Shown piece by piece: positions 19,346-28,072 of a stretch of 37,389 bases of DNA. This stretch comes from Histophilus somni (lineage in GTDB: Bacteria > Pseudomonadota > Gammaproteobacteria > Enterobacterales > Pasteurellaceae): NCBI RefSeq assembly GCF_014202395.1, contig NZ_JACHGQ010000016.1, forward strand, positions 1 to 37,389. Reading direction: 5' to 3'. Below the pieces are notes generated by a model. The model had not been told where the DNA came from. It searched no databases and saw nothing but the letters and a program-made list of their open reading frames with translations. Position 1 is the stretch's first letter, and every line of letters begins with the position of its first letter. The position numbers and the translations under genes were made by a program.

Positions 19346-19364
19346 CCCGCCCTTTTAGGACGGG
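19346..19364 (+). ncRNA. IS200/IS605-like right-end hairpin (omega-RNA tail-like)
   Basis: CCCGCCC-TTTTA-GGACGGG forms a GC-rich hairpin with one mismatch, flanked by GAATC on the left and AGG on the right. This is the form seen at the right end of IS605/IS607 elements, where TnpB guide RNAs terminate. No tnpB is present nearby, so any RNA function is probably lost. Confidence 0.45.
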
Positions 19365-19380
19365 AGGTGCTGAGTTTTAG

Positions 19381-20712
19381 TTATAGAATAAAGTGGCTTA
19401 AATCTTCGTTCTCCACGACATCACCTAATGCTCCGGTAACGTAATCACCGTCAATTATGACGTTTTGACCGCTCATTTCACTGGCATCAAAAGAGATCTT
19501 ATCCATTAAGCGTTCCATAACGGTATGTAAACGGCGAGCTCCGATGTTCTCTGTTTTTTCATTGACTCTAAAGGCTGCTTCAGCGATTTTTTTCACCGCA
19601 CTTTCAGTAAATTCAATATCAACCCCTTCGGTTGCCATCAGTGCTTGATATTGTTCGGTTAGGGACGCATTAGGTTCAGTTAAAATTCGTTCAAAATCCT
19701 TGGCAGTTAATGCGGAAAGTTCGACACGAATAGGTAAACGCCCTTGTAATTCGGGAATTAAATCTGACGGGCGAGCGACTTGGAATGCCCCTGATGCAAT
19801 AAATAAAATGTGATCGGTTTTTACCATACCGTGTTTGGTATTGACTGTTGAGCCTTCCACTAATGGCAATAGATCTCGTTGTACGCCTTCACGAGATACA
19901 TCAGCACCGCTGTATTCGCCTTTTTTGCAGATTTTGTCGATTTCGTCAATAAAGACAATTCCATTTTGTTCAACGGCATCAATGGCTTTTTGTTTTAATT
20001 CTTCAGGATTAATTAGTTTTGCCGCCTCGTCATCAATTAATGCTTTTAACGCATCTTTGATTTTCATTTTGCGTTTTTTAGTTTGACCGGAAGATAAATT
20101 CTGGAACATTGATTGCAATTGATTGGTCATTTCTTCCATACCGGGAGGTGCCATAATTTCAACGCCGATATTTGGTGCGGCAATGTCAATTTCAATTTCA
20201 CGATCGTCCAATTGCCCCTCACGTAATTTCTTGCGAAAAATTTGGCGTGTGTTGGTATTGGTATCTCGTTCTTCAATTTGTCCCCATTGATCTTTCGCTG
20301 GGGGTAATAGGGTATCTAAAACTCGCTCTTCCGCCATTTCTTCAGCACGAAAACGATTTTTTTCAATTTCTGTTTGGCGTACAAGTTTCATGGCACTATC
20401 TGTTAAGTCACGGATAATTGAATCAACTTCTTTACCCACATAGCCTACTTCCGTAAATTTTGTTGCTTCAACTTTGATAAATGGTGCATTAGCTAATTTA
20501 GCCAGACGGCGGGCGATTTCTGTTTTACCTACGCCGGTAGGCCCTATCATTAAAATATTTTTTGGGGTGACTTCATGGCGTAAGGGTTCTTGTAGTTGCA
20601 TTCTACGCCAGCGATTTCTTAAGGCAATAGCAACCGCTCTTTTGGCATCAGCTTGTCCAATGATATGTTGATCTAATTCAGAAACAATTTCACGAGGGGT
20701 CATTTCAGACAT
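19381..20712 (-). CDS. hslU: HslU, ATPase of the HslVU protease
   Basis: AAA+ unfoldase of 443 residues (E. coli length) that feeds proteins into HslV in the cytoplasm; part of heat-shock protein quality control. Walker [10 protein letters not shown] (near residue 55), the GYVGKEVDS pore loop, the Walker [10 protein letters not shown] and the sensor/arginine region [13 protein letters not shown] are present; the C-terminal SHFIL tail docks into HslV. The start at 20712 ([10 protein letters not shown]) has AAGGAAT upstream; the frame extends 22 codons further into hslV but without support. It is 17 bp downstream of hslV in one operon. Confidence 0.97.
   Translation of the reverse strand: MSEMTPREIVSELDQHIIGQADAKRAVAIALRNRWRRMQLQEPLRHEVTPKNILMIGPTGVGKTEIARRLAKLANAPFIKVEATKFTEVGYVGKEVDSIIRDLTDSAMKLVRQTEIEKNRFRAEEMAEERVLDTLLPPAKDQWGQIEERDTNTNTRQIFRKKLREGQLDDREIEIDIAAPNIGVEIMAPPGMEEMTNQLQSMFQNLSSGQTKKRKMKIKDALKALIDDEAAKLINPEELKQKAIDAVEQNGIVFIDEIDKICKKGEYSGADVSREGVQRDLLPLVEGSTVNTKHGMVKTDHILFIASGAFQVARPSDLIPELQGRLPIRVELSALTAKDFERILTEPNASLTEQYQALMATEGVDIEFTESAVKKIAEAAFRVNEKTENIGARRLHTVMERLMDKISFDASEMSGQNVIIDGDYVTGALGDVVENEDLSHFIL
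19595..19603 (-). repeat. DNA uptake signal
   Basis: ACCGCACTT inside hslU; first signal after the allose/IS region. Confidence 0.9.
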
Positions 20713-20729
20713 AATATATTCCTTGACAA

Positions 20730-21257
20730 TTATTCGGATAATTCTTCGATAGTGTGGGTTAAATTGGTGAATACACAAATATCACCGGCAATTTTTAATG
20801 ATTTTTCTACAATTTCACGTGCGGATAAATCCGTATTTTCGACTAATGCTCGTGCTGCAGATAATGCATAATTTCCGCCAGATCCGATCGCTAAAATTTG
20901 ATCTTCTTCCGGTTGTACCACATCGCCATTACCGGTAATAATTAACGATTCTGTTTTATCAGCAACAATAAGCATTGCTTCTAAACGGCGTAATGCTCTG
21001 TCTGTACGCCATTCTTTAGCCAATTCCACCGCACTTTTTAACAAATGTCCTTGGTGCATTTCTAGCTTACGCTCAAAAAGTTCAAATAACGTGAAGGCAT
21101 CTGCTGTACCACCGGCAAATCCTGTTAGAACCTTACCGTTGTATAGACGGCGGACTTTACGTGCATTGCCTTTCATTACTGTATTGCCGAGTGATACTTG
21201 TCCATCACCGCCAACCACGACTTGCCCTTTACGGCGAACGCTGACAATTGTAGTCAT
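20730..21257 (-). CDS. hslV: HslV, peptidase of the HslVU protease
   Basis: Proteasome-beta-like threonine peptidase, 175 residues. Met1 is followed by TT, so the mature protein starts with the catalytic Thr ([20 protein letters not shown]). [20 protein letters not shown] and [10 protein letters not shown] are near-identical to E. coli HslV. It assembles as a double hexamer capped by HslU. First gene of the operon, preceded by a sigma-32-type promoter and TTAAGGAAT as ribosome site. Confidence 0.97.
   Translation of the reverse strand: MTTIVSVRRKGQVVVGGDGQVSLGNTVMKGNARKVRRLYNGKVLTGFAGGTADAFTLFELFERKLEMHQGHLLKSAVELAKEWRTDRALRRLEAMLIVADKTESLIITGNGDVVQPEEDQILAIGSGGNYALSAARALVENTDLSAREIVEKSLKIAGDICVFTNLTHTIEELSE
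21028..21036 (-). repeat. DNA uptake signal
   Basis: ACCGCACTT within hslV. Confidence 0.9.
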
Positions 21258-21294
21258 TTTTGATTCCTTAACTTTCTTTTCTTTTATCTGTCGC

Positions 21295-21324
21295 TATATG
21301 AGGATTAACTGTAACCTTTCAAGG
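21295..21324 (-). promoter_or_regulatory. Sigma-32 heat-shock promoter of hslVU
   Basis: Read on the minus strand: CCTTGAAA, 13 bp, CCTCATATA. This matches the RpoH consensus (CTTGAAA, 13-15 bp, CCCCATNTA) at nearly every position. It lies about 40-65 bp before the hslV start codon, which fits the known heat-shock control of this operon. Confidence 0.85.
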
Positions 21325-21488
21325 ATATATACAAAATAAAATTTTGATTTTTGTAGAGGGATAGAATTTAACATTCTTATTTGAAGTACTAAAGGAGCGA
21401 TTGCATTGAAATTAATTGGACAATCGCCGAGATTATATTAACAATCTGTCGGATCAAGTCGCTAAATACAGAAAATCTCTTTATAATG

Positions 21489-21520
21489 ACCGCACTTTTA
21501 CCGCAAGTGCGGTTTCTTTT
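21489..21520 (+). terminator. Paired uptake signals before hemE
   Basis: ACCGCACTT (21489-21497) and AAGTGCGGT (21505-21513) form a nine-base stem with a seven-base loop, followed by TTTCTTTTT. It looks like a terminator but sits only about 30 bp before hemE. A perfect TATAAT lies directly before it (21482-21487), so it may instead fall in the hemE leader and attenuate it. Confidence 0.6.
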
Positions 21521-21543
21521 TACTATTTTTAAAGGAAGATAAA

Positions 21544-22608
21544 ATGACGGTATTGAAAAATGATCGTTACTTGAAAGCGTTACTACGTGAACCTGTGGAT
21601 ATGACGCCCGTTTGGATGATGCGTCAAGCCGGACGTTATTTACCGGAATATAAAGCAACTCGTGCAAAAGCAGGGGATTTTATGTCCCTTTGCCGTAATG
21701 CCGATTTAGCTTGTGAAGTGACTTTGCAACCTTTACGTCGCTATGATCTGGATGCTGCTATTTTATTTTCGGATATTCTGACTATCCCTGATGCTATGGG
21801 GCTGGGATTGAGTTTTGGTGTGGGCGAAGGTCCTAAATTTGCACGACCAATTGATAACAAAAGTGCGGTACAAAATCTTCCGATTCCCGACCCTGAACAA
21901 GAGTTACAGTATGTGATGAATGCGGTACGTACTATTCGCCGTGAGTTAAAAGGTGAAGTTCCTCTTATCGGTTTTTCCGGAAGTCCTTGGACTTTAGCAA
22001 CCTACATGGTTGAAGGCGGAAGCAGTAAAGCCTTTACTAAAATCAAAAAAATGATGTATTCCGAGCCAAAAATATTGCATCTGTTATTGGATAAGTTAGC
22101 AGACGCCGTGATACTTTATCTTAATGCACAAATTAACGCTGGCGTGCAGGCGGTGATGGTTTTCGATACGTGGGGCGGTGTATTGGGACATCGTGAATAT
22201 TTGGATTTCTCATTGCAATATATGCACAAAATTGTTGATGGCTTAATTCGTGAAAATGACGGATATAAAGTGCCAGTTACTTTGTTTACGAAAGGTGGTG
22301 GTTTGTGGTTAGAGGCAATGGCAAGTACGGGGTGTGATGCACTAGGTTTAGATTGGACGGTAAATTTAGCAGAGGCAAAAGCACGAGTTGGGCATAAAGT
22401 TGCGTTACAAGGAAATATGGATCCTTCCGTATTATATGCTTCGCCTGCACGAATTGAGCAGGAAGTACAACAAATTCTTGCCGATTTTGGACAAGGTAGC
22501 GGACATGTGTTTAACTTAGGACATGGTATTCATCAAGATGTTCCGGAAATTAGTCCGAAGGTTTTTGTGGATGCTGTTCATCAATATTCAATATCCTATC
22601 ATCAATAA
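21544..22608 (+). CDS. hemE: Uroporphyrinogen decarboxylase HemE
   Basis: Cytoplasmic haem-biosynthesis enzyme, 354 residues (E. coli 354), which removes four carboxyl groups from uroporphyrinogen III to give coproporphyrinogen III. The signature [16 protein letters not shown] (near residue 22), [14 protein letters not shown] with the catalytic Asp, [17 protein letters not shown], and the C-terminal LGHGI with the conserved His are present. ATG follows AAAGGAAG. The DUF416 gene follows 16 bp after the stop with an uptake signal between. Confidence 0.97.
21861..21869 (+). repeat. DNA uptake signal
   Basis: AAGTGCGGT within hemE. Confidence 0.9.
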
Positions 22609-22617
22609 AAGTGCGGT
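22609..22617 (+). repeat. DNA uptake signal overlapping the yjaG ribosome site
   Basis: AAGTGCGGT starts directly after the hemE stop; its last GGT plus the next GA forms GGTGA (22615-22619), five bases before the yjaG ATG, so the signal also supplies the Shine-Dalgarno sequence. Confidence 0.8.
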
Positions 22618-22624
22618 GAAAATA

Positions 22625-23215
22625 ATGCGAAATCCTATTCATAAACGCTTAGAAAAATTTGAAAGTTGGAAAAATATCACATTTATGCTGTGTTTATGTG
22701 AACGTATGTACCCCAATTTTTATTTATTTTGTCAAATGACAGAGCAAATGGATAAAGCCAAAATATATCAAAATATTTTGAATTTAGTTTGGGAATATTT
22801 AACCGTTAAAAATGCCAAAATTAATTTTGAAAATCAGTTGGAAAAATTAGAAAATATTATTCCTGATGTGAATAATTATGAATTTTTTGGTGTTGTACCG
22901 GCATTAGATGCCTGTGAAGGCTTATCGGAATTATTGCATGCAATTATTGCTGGAGAAACACTGGAGAAAGCAATAAAAATAAGTCAATTGTCGTTGCAAA
23001 CAGTGATAACTTTGCTGGAAACTCAGCAAGACAAAGCGTTTTCTGAAGCCGAGTTGAAGCAAAGTGAAGAAATTGAATTGGAATTGGATGTACAGTGGCA
23101 AATTTATCGTACGCTGAATGAGCATGAAGAAAGAGATATTAGACTGATTTTAGATTTAAAAAATGAGTTGAGAGAGAGCAGGTTGTCTAATATCGGTATA
23201 GAAATTGCTCAATAA
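22625..23215 (+). CDS. yjaG: DUF416 family protein YjaG
   Basis: A 196-residue cytoplasmic protein of unknown function, the same length as E. coli YjaG. Conserved family segments: NPIHKRLEKFESW at the start, FMLCLCERMYPN (residues 20-31), ALDACEGLSELLHA near 100 and ERDIRLILDLKNELRES followed by SNIGI at the end. No catalytic motif or membrane segment is visible. The order hemE-yjaG-hupA region is similar to E. coli. ATG 22625 is chosen from family alignment and the GGTGA site; the open frame upstream overlaps hemE and is not coding. Confidence 0.9.
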   Translation: MRNPIHKRLEKFESWKNITFMLCLCERMYPNFYLFCQMTEQMDKAKIYQNILNLVWEYLTVKNAKINFENQLEKLENIIPDVNNYEFFGVVPALDACEGLSELLHAIIAGETLEKAIKISQLSLQTVITLLETQQDKAFSEAELKQSEEIELELDVQWQIYRTLNEHEERDIRLILDLKNELRESRLSNIGIEIAQ

Positions 23216-23276
23216 TGTGATTTAGTTATCAATTTTTACAGATATTACTTTTTTTTCTATAAAACTTAGATTATGC

Positions 23277-23345
23277 TTGACACCACTGTAGTTGCAGTAA
23301 TTGTTGCCGCTGGAAGATGAGCTATCTTTTTCGGCACTTTTAAAA
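23277..23345 (+). promoter_or_regulatory. hup promoter and structured leader
   Basis: TTGACA at 23277-23282 is a perfect -35; the -10 is poor (TAATTG, 23298-23303, or nearby). In the leader, GCCG…AAGAT and ATCTT…CGGC (23306-23335) fold into a hairpin followed by T residues. The pattern suggests a strong but regulated promoter. Confidence 0.45.
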
Positions 23346-23373
23346 AAATTTAATATGAAGAAGGTACTAATTT

Positions 23374-23649
23374 ATGAATAAGACAGACTTAATTGATGCG
23401 ATCGCAGGCGCAGCAGAATTAAATAAAAAACAAGCAAAAGCGGCGTTAGAAGCAACCTTAGGTGCAATTGCCGGCAGTTTAAAAGCAGGTGAAGCTGTGC
23501 AGTTAATCGGTTTTGGTACATTTAAAGTTAACGAGCGTAAGGCTCGTACCGGTCGTAACCCACAAACCGGTGCAGAAATCCAAATTGCAGCATCAAAAGT
23601 ACCGGCATTTGTAGCAGGTAAAGCGTTAAAAGACTCGGTAAATAGCTAA
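23374..23649 (+). CDS. hupA: DNA-binding protein HU
   Basis: Histone-like nucleoid protein of 91 residues that bends DNA as a dimer. [20 protein letters not shown] at the start, the [21 protein letters not shown] segment with the DNA-arm RNP motif and the C-terminal [16 protein letters not shown] are typical of HU-alpha. Preceded by GAAGGT about eight bases from the start and followed by a strong terminator. Confidence 0.97.
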   Translation: MNKTDLIDAIAGAAELNKKQAKAALEATLGAIAGSLKAGEAVQLIGFGTFKVNERKARTGRNPQTGAEIQIAASKVPAFVAGKALKDSVNS

Positions 23650-23671
23650 GTTATTTTTCTCTATCTACTTT

Positions 23672-23696
23672 AAACCTCGCATTTGCGAGGTTTTTT
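23672..23696 (+). terminator. hup terminator
   Basis: AAACCTCGC (23672-23680) pairs with GCGAGGTTT (23685-23693), tetraloop ATTT, followed by TTT(G). A classic rho-independent terminator. Confidence 0.92.
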
Positions 23697-23775
23697 GTTA
23701 TCTTATTTTTTCTCTACCTCTACCTTTCTTTCTAAATCAAAACGTATTTACAATTCTTTTTTTTTATGTAAAATT

Positions 23776-23816
23776 CGAAACGAAATTTAAATTATGGTTT
23801 TTTTATGAAACGAAAC
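23776..23816 (+). promoter_or_regulatory. GAAACGAAA repeat at the DeoR-regulator promoter
   Basis: GAAACGAAA occurs at 23777-23785 and again at 23807-23815, exactly 30 bp apart and on the same face of the helix, flanking and overlapping the start codon of the regulator gene. It may be an autoregulatory operator. The second copy is also the codons for residues 2-4. Confidence 0.4.
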
Positions 23817-24587
23817 TTTTATCCTAGGAATACCGAACAGCGTCGTCAAGTGATAATGCAGTTACTGCAAGACAAGGGAGAGATTAGTGTTGAGCAGCTA
23901 GTGCAGTATTTTAATACATCTGAAGTGACTATTCGCAAGGATCTTAGTGCATTAGAAAGTACTGGTTTTTTATTACGTAAGTACGGAGGAGCAGTTTTAA
24001 TACCGCAAGAGCTATTGGAAGCAAATCACGAAGAATTACTTTCTAATCGAAAGTTAGCTATTGCAAAAGCAGCTGCGGAACGTATTGCTGATAACAACAG
24101 AATTATTATAGATAGCGGTAGTACAACAGCCGCACTTATTAAGCAATTAAATAATAAACAAGGCTTAGTTGTTATGACTAATTCTTTATCTGTTGCGAAT
24201 CAATTACGATCTTTGGAGCATGCACCTACATTATTAATGACCGGTGGTACATGGGATACCGGATCTGAATCATTTCAAGGCAAAGTAGCTGAACAAGTAT
24301 TGTATTCTTATAACTTTGATCAATTATTTATTGGTGCAGATGGTATTGATTTAGCTAGAGGAACGACAACGTTTAATGAACTTGTTGGGTTAAGTCAGGT
24401 CATGGCAGAGGTTGCTCAAGAAGTTATTGTCATGGTGGAGTCACAAAAAATTGGTAGAAAAATGCCTAATTTAGAATTAACTTGGCAGCAAATTGATGTA
24501 TTGATTACCGATGAGCTATTGAGTGATAAAGTTAAAAAGCAAATTGAATTACTTGGCGTAGAAGTAGTCTGCGTAAGTGCGGTATAA
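23805..24587 (+). CDS. DeoR/GlpR-family regulator upstream of glmS
   Basis: DeoR-family regulator, 260 residues: N-terminal HTH (about 13-68, [24 protein letters not shown], split here as family motif) and a C-terminal sugar-phosphate sensor domain with DSGSTT (near 103), MTNSLSVA and FIGADGID. The protein resembles E. coli SrlR, but there are no sorbitol genes here. It ends 25 bp before glmS in the same direction, so control of amino-sugar supply is likelier (inference). ATG 23805 has no clear ribosome site, and only a short AT-rich leader precedes it. The last codons, V-S-A-V, are formed by an uptake signal. Confidence 0.85.
   Translation: MKRNFYPRNTEQRRQVIMQLLQDKGEISVEQLVQYFNTSEVTIRKDLSALESTGFLLRKYGGAVLIPQELLEANHEELLSNRKLAIAKAAAERIADNNRIIIDSGSTTAALIKQLNNKQGLVVMTNSLSVANQLRSLEHAPTLLMTGGTWDTGSESFQGKVAEQVLYSYNFDQLFIGADGIDLARGTTTFNELVGLSQVMAEVAQEVIVMVESQKIGRKMPNLELTWQQIDVLITDELLSDKVKKQIELLGVEVVCVSAV
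24575..24583 (+). repeat. DNA uptake signal in the regulator's last codons
   Basis: AAGTGCGGT read in frame contributes to the terminal Ser-Ala-Val codons of the DeoR-family regulator. Confidence 0.9.
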
Positions 24588-24612
24588 ATTTTTTTATTTT
24601 AAGGAAGTAATT

Positions 24613-26445
24613 ATGTGTGGAATTGTCGGTGCAGTGGCACAACGTGATGTGGCAAAAATTTTAATTGATGGATTATATCGTTTGGAATATCGAGGGTATG
24701 ATTCTGCTGGTGTTGCAATATTAAATGAGCAACGTCATGTACAAATTGTACGCCGAGTCGGTAAGGTTCAGGCATTAGATGACGCAATTGAAAAGCAACA
24801 GTTATCTGGAGGAACGGGAATTGCACATACACGTTGGGCAACACATGGGGAGCCTTCAGAAATTAATGCTCACCCACATTGTTCGGGAAAAATTGTTGTT
24901 GTACATAATGGAATTATCGAAAATTACCAAGAATTACAAGAAGTTTTACAACAACGAGGGTACATTTTTCAATCTCAGACAGATACAGAAGTGATTGCTC
25001 ATTTAGTCGAATGGGAATTGCGTAGTGCAAACACTTTACTGGAGGCGGTACAAAAAGCGATTGCTCAATTGCGAGGCGCTTATGGAACCGTTGTGATGAA
25101 CCAAGATGAGCCGGAGCATTTGATTGTGGCCCGTTCCGGCAGTCCGTTAGTCATTGGGTTAGGTATAGGAGAAAATTTTTTAGCTTCGGATCCCCTTGCA
25201 TTATTAAATGTAACACACCGTTTTATCTATCTCGAGGAGGGTGATGTTGCAGAAATTACATGCCACAGCGTGGATATTTTTGATTTTAATGGTAAACAAG
25301 TAGAGCGAGCAGTTCATAAGAATAATTTTGAGACAGATGTAATAGATAAGGGACCTTATCGCCACTATATGCAAAAAGAAATTTTTGAGCAACCGCAGGC
25401 AATCATGAATACTTTAGATGGGCGTATTTTAAATGGACAGGTTAATATTGAAGCTATTGCACCGAATGCAGAGGAAATTTTACGGCAAGTAGAACATATT
25501 CAAATTGTTGCTTGCGGTACTTCTTATAATGCGGGTATGGTTGCTCGTTATTGGTTTGAATCTATTGCGAGAGTGAGTTGTAATGTGGAAATTGCCTCTG
25601 AGTTTCGCTATCGTAAGTCTGTCACCAGACCAAATAGTTTATTTATTACGCTTTCTCAATCGGGTGAAACAGCTGATACATTAGCTGCATTGCGTTTAGC
25701 AAAACAATCCGGATATATGTCAGTCATGACTATTTGCAATATAGCCAGTTCATCACTTGTTAGAGAGTCTGATTTTGCCTTTATGACACGTGCAGGGGTT
25801 GAAATTGGAGTTGCCTCGACAAAAGCGTTTACAACACAATTAACTTGTTTACTCTTATTAAATGTAGCACTTGGTCGTATTAAAGGATCTATTAATGTAG
25901 AACAGGAACGTCATATCATTCAATCCTTGCAACGTTTACCTGCTCAAATTGAGAGTGCGTTGGTTTTTGATAAACAAATTCAAAAATTATCAGAAGATTT
26001 TGCAGAAAAGCACCATACTTTATTTTTAGGACGAGGTGAGTATTATCCGATAGCGATGGAATCTGCGTTAAAATTAAAAGAAATTTCTTATATTCATGCA
26101 GAGGCTTATGCCGCAGGTGAATTGAAACACGGACCTTTAGCATTAATTGACGGCGACATGCCGGTTATTGTTGTTGCACCGGAAAATGATTTGTTGGAAA
26201 AGGTGAAATCTAATATTGAAGAAGTGCGTGCTCGTGGCGGGCGATTATACATTTTTGCTGATCATGAGTTCGGTTTTAGTAATAGCGATAGTTTTAAAAC
26301 GTTGGTATTACCAAAAGTTGATGCTATCACAGCACCAATTTTTTATACGGTACCTTTGCAATTGTTGTCTTACTATATTGCTTTAATTAAAGGCACTGAT
26401 GTGGATCAACCCCGTAATTTGGCAAAAGCAGTTACAGTTGAATAA
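24613..26445 (+). CDS. glmS: Glucosamine-6-phosphate synthase GlmS
   Basis: Glutamine:fructose-6-phosphate amidotransferase (isomerising), 610 residues; first step of UDP-GlcNAc synthesis for peptidoglycan and LPS. After Met removal the N-terminal Cys of [12 protein letters not shown] is the glutaminase nucleophile; the class II glutaminase domain covers about residues 2-220. Two SIS isomerase domains follow (about 290-420 and 460-600), with [23 protein letters not shown], and [13 protein letters not shown]. It ends with [18 protein letters not shown], as in E. coli. ATG 24613 follows AAGGAAG. No glmS ribozyme is visible, consistent with a gamma-proteobacterium. Confidence 0.97.
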   Translation: MCGIVGAVAQRDVAKILIDGLYRLEYRGYDSAGVAILNEQRHVQIVRRVGKVQALDDAIEKQQLSGGTGIAHTRWATHGEPSEINAHPHCSGKIVVVHNGIIENYQELQEVLQQRGYIFQSQTDTEVIAHLVEWELRSANTLLEAVQKAIAQLRGAYGTVVMNQDEPEHLIVARSGSPLVIGLGIGENFLASDPLALLNVTHRFIYLEEGDVAEITCHSVDIFDFNGKQVERAVHKNNFETDVIDKGPYRHYMQKEIFEQPQAIMNTLDGRILNGQVNIEAIAPNAEEILRQVEHIQIVACGTSYNAGMVARYWFESIARVSCNVEIASEFRYRKSVTRPNSLFITLSQSGETADTLAALRLAKQSGYMSVMTICNIASSSLVRESDFAFMTRAGVEIGVASTKAFTTQLTCLLLLNVALGRIKGSINVEQERHIIQSLQRLPAQIESALVFDKQIQKLSEDFAEKHHTLFLGRGEYYPIAMESALKLKEISYIHAEAYAAGELKHGPLALIDGDMPVIVVAPENDLLEKVKSNIEEVRARGGRLYIFADHEFGFSNSDSFKTLVLPKVDAITAPIFYTVPLQLLSYYIALIKGTDVDQPRNLAKAVTVE

Positions 26446-26454
26446 AAAATAGTA

Positions 26455-26481
26455 AAAGTGCGGTAAAATTTACCGCACTTT
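26455..26481. terminator. Bidirectional uptake-signal terminator between glmS and metQ
   Basis: A perfect 13-base palindrome built of AAGTGCGGT (26456-26464) and ACCGCACTT (26472-26480) with AAA/TTT extensions and a one-base centre. It lies between the convergent glmS and metQ genes and would work in both directions. Confidence 0.88.
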
Positions 26482-26516
26482 GGTTATTTGATTCAAGTTG
26501 CTACCGTAAACAGCTA

Positions 26517-27347
26517 TTACCAGCCTTTTGCGACACCGTCTTTAAAGTGCTTATAAGCTTCTTGATAAACTTCCTCTGTTTGATAGGCTTTTACAAAGTT
26601 TTGTACTTCTACGCTGTCTTTATTATCTTTACGAGCAACAATAATATTAACGTATGGAGAATCTTTATCTTCAGTAAAGATACCATGTTCTGCACTGTTT
26701 AAACCGACTTGACCTGCGTAAGTATTATTGACAACAGCTAAAGCTACATCATCTAACGCACGAGCGGCAACAGAAGTATCTACTTCTTTAATCTCTAAAT
26801 TTTTCGGATTTTCGATAATATCCAATGCAGTAGAGAATAAATTTGTATTATCTTTTAATTTAATTAATCCTTGTTTTTCTAATAAAATCAACGCACGAGC
26901 CAAATTGCTTGGATCGTTAGGTACAGCAACTATATCACCATCTTTTAATTCGCTGATATTCTTAATTTTTTTAGAATAGCCGGCAAGCGGATAAACAAAG
27001 GTGTTACCTACAATTTCTAAATTAGTGATATTTTTAGATTGTGTATCTTTATCTAAATAAGGTTTATGTTGCATCGCATTAATGTCTAAATCACCTTTTG
27101 ATACCGCAGCGTTAGGTAACGCATAATCATTAAATACGACAAATTCCACTGCTAAGTTATATTTTTCTTTAGCAATTTGAGCTGCCTTTTCTGCCACTTG
27201 ATGTTCAGGACCTGCCATTACGCCGACTTTAATTTTTGCCGGTTTGTTTTGATTTGCTACTGTTTCTGTTTTTTTATCATCGTTACAAGCTGTCAAGGCA
27301 ACAGTTGAAGCAATGGCAATAGTTGCGAAAAGTTTGTTTAATTTCAT
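26517..27347 (-). CDS. metQ: D-methionine binding lipoprotein MetQ
   Basis: Substrate-binding lipoprotein of the MetNIQ methionine importer, 276 residues. The signal peptide ends with lipobox LTAC at about residues 18-21, so Cys21 is lipidated and the protein anchored at the inner membrane. The NlpA-family core is visible (VGVMAGPEHQVAEKAA, FNDYALPNAAV, INAMQHKPYLD, VAVPNDPSNLARAL). Third gene of metN-metI-metQ; AAGAGGAAAT precedes ATG. Confidence 0.95.
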   Translation of the reverse strand: MKLNKLFATIAIASTVALTACNDDKKTETVANQNKPAKIKVGVMAGPEHQVAEKAAQIAKEKYNLAVEFVVFNDYALPNAAVSKGDLDINAMQHKPYLDKDTQSKNITNLEIVGNTFVYPLAGYSKKIKNISELKDGDIVAVPNDPSNLARALILLEKQGLIKLKDNTNLFSTALDIIENPKNLEIKEVDTSVAARALDDVALAVVNNTYAGQVGLNSAEHGIFTEDKDSPYVNIIVARKDNKDSVEVQNFVKAYQTEEVYQEAYKHFKDGVAKGW

Positions 27348-27382
27348 AAGATTTCCTCTTAAATAGTTGTGTTTAAAATAAA

Positions 27383-28072
27383 TTAGCGATGATCAACTTT
27401 TTTAGCTAAATCATCCCCTAGTTTTTGGCTAATAATAACAAATAACACGATGATAATGGTTGAAATCCAAGTGATGAATCCCATGCCACGATGTACTCCG
27501 TAGTTAATAGCTAAACTTCCTAAACCACCTCCGCCTTGGGTTCCAGCCATTGCAGTATAGCCAATTAGGGTTACAAAAGTTAATGTAATTCCATTGATAA
27601 GAGAGGGTAGAGCCTCAGGTAAATAGAATTTTGTAATAATTTGCCAATTGGTAGCACCCAATGCTTTTGCTGTTTCTGTCAGTCCGGTTGGAATTTCAAA
27701 TAAGGCATTGCTGGTTAAGCGAGCAAAAAATGGAATTGCAGCGACACTTAAAGAAACAATAGCGGCATTAGTTCCTAATGAGGAGCCAACGATATAGCTT
27801 GTTACAGGAATTAAGATCAATAACAAAATAATATAGGGGATAGATCGACCTATATTAATAATGACATTGAAAATTTTATTAGCATTGCTATTTTCCAGAA
27901 TTTGTTTTTTGCCCGTTAAAAAGGTTATGCAACCAATAGGTAAACCGATGAGGACTGCGATAAACGTTGACACAATCGTCATATAAACGGTTTCCCAAGT
28001 AGAAAGAGCAATTTTGCTCCACATTTCCGGCGTTAATTGTTGATTGAACGTAATTAGCAGATTATCCAACAT
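27383..28072 (-). CDS. metI: Methionine ABC transporter permease MetI
   Basis: Inner-membrane permease, 229 residues, with about five or six hydrophobic segments and the binding-protein-dependent permease loop ([20 protein letters not shown], contacting MetN). The segment [20 protein letters not shown] is typical of MetI. It overlaps the end of metN by 11 bp, indicating translational coupling. Confidence 0.95.
   Translation of the reverse strand: MLDNLLITFNQQLTPEMWSKIALSTWETVYMTIVSTFIAVLIGLPIGCITFLTGKKQILENSNANKIFNVIINIGRSIPYIILLLILIPVTSYIVGSSLGTNAAIVSLSVAAIPFFARLTSNALFEIPTGLTETAKALGATNWQIITKFYLPEALPSLINGITLTFVTLIGYTAMAGTQGGGGLGSLAINYGVHRGMGFITWISTIIIVLFVIISQKLGDDLAKKVDHR

Larger units (their letters stand above)
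18876..19380. mobile_element. Decayed insertion-sequence region
   Basis: No intact gene lies here. From left to right: about 55 bp of AT-rich DNA; a broken IS607-type serine-recombinase gene on the plus strand; a fragment of a different transposase on the minus strand, abutting it; and a GC-rich hairpin of the kind found at the right end of IS200/IS605/IS607 elements, only about 15 bp before the hslU stop codon. The pieces belong to at least two element families, so this is a nested or successively deleted site. Confidence 0.7.

Noticed and set aside
21389-21667. Minus-strand open frame across the hemE start
   Set aside because: Overlaps hemE and a palindromic uptake-signal pair; no homology recognisable and no ribosome site.
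24588-24612. glmS ribozyme
   Set aside because: Only 25 bp separate the regulator from glmS, far too short; such ribozymes are found in Gram-positive bacteria.
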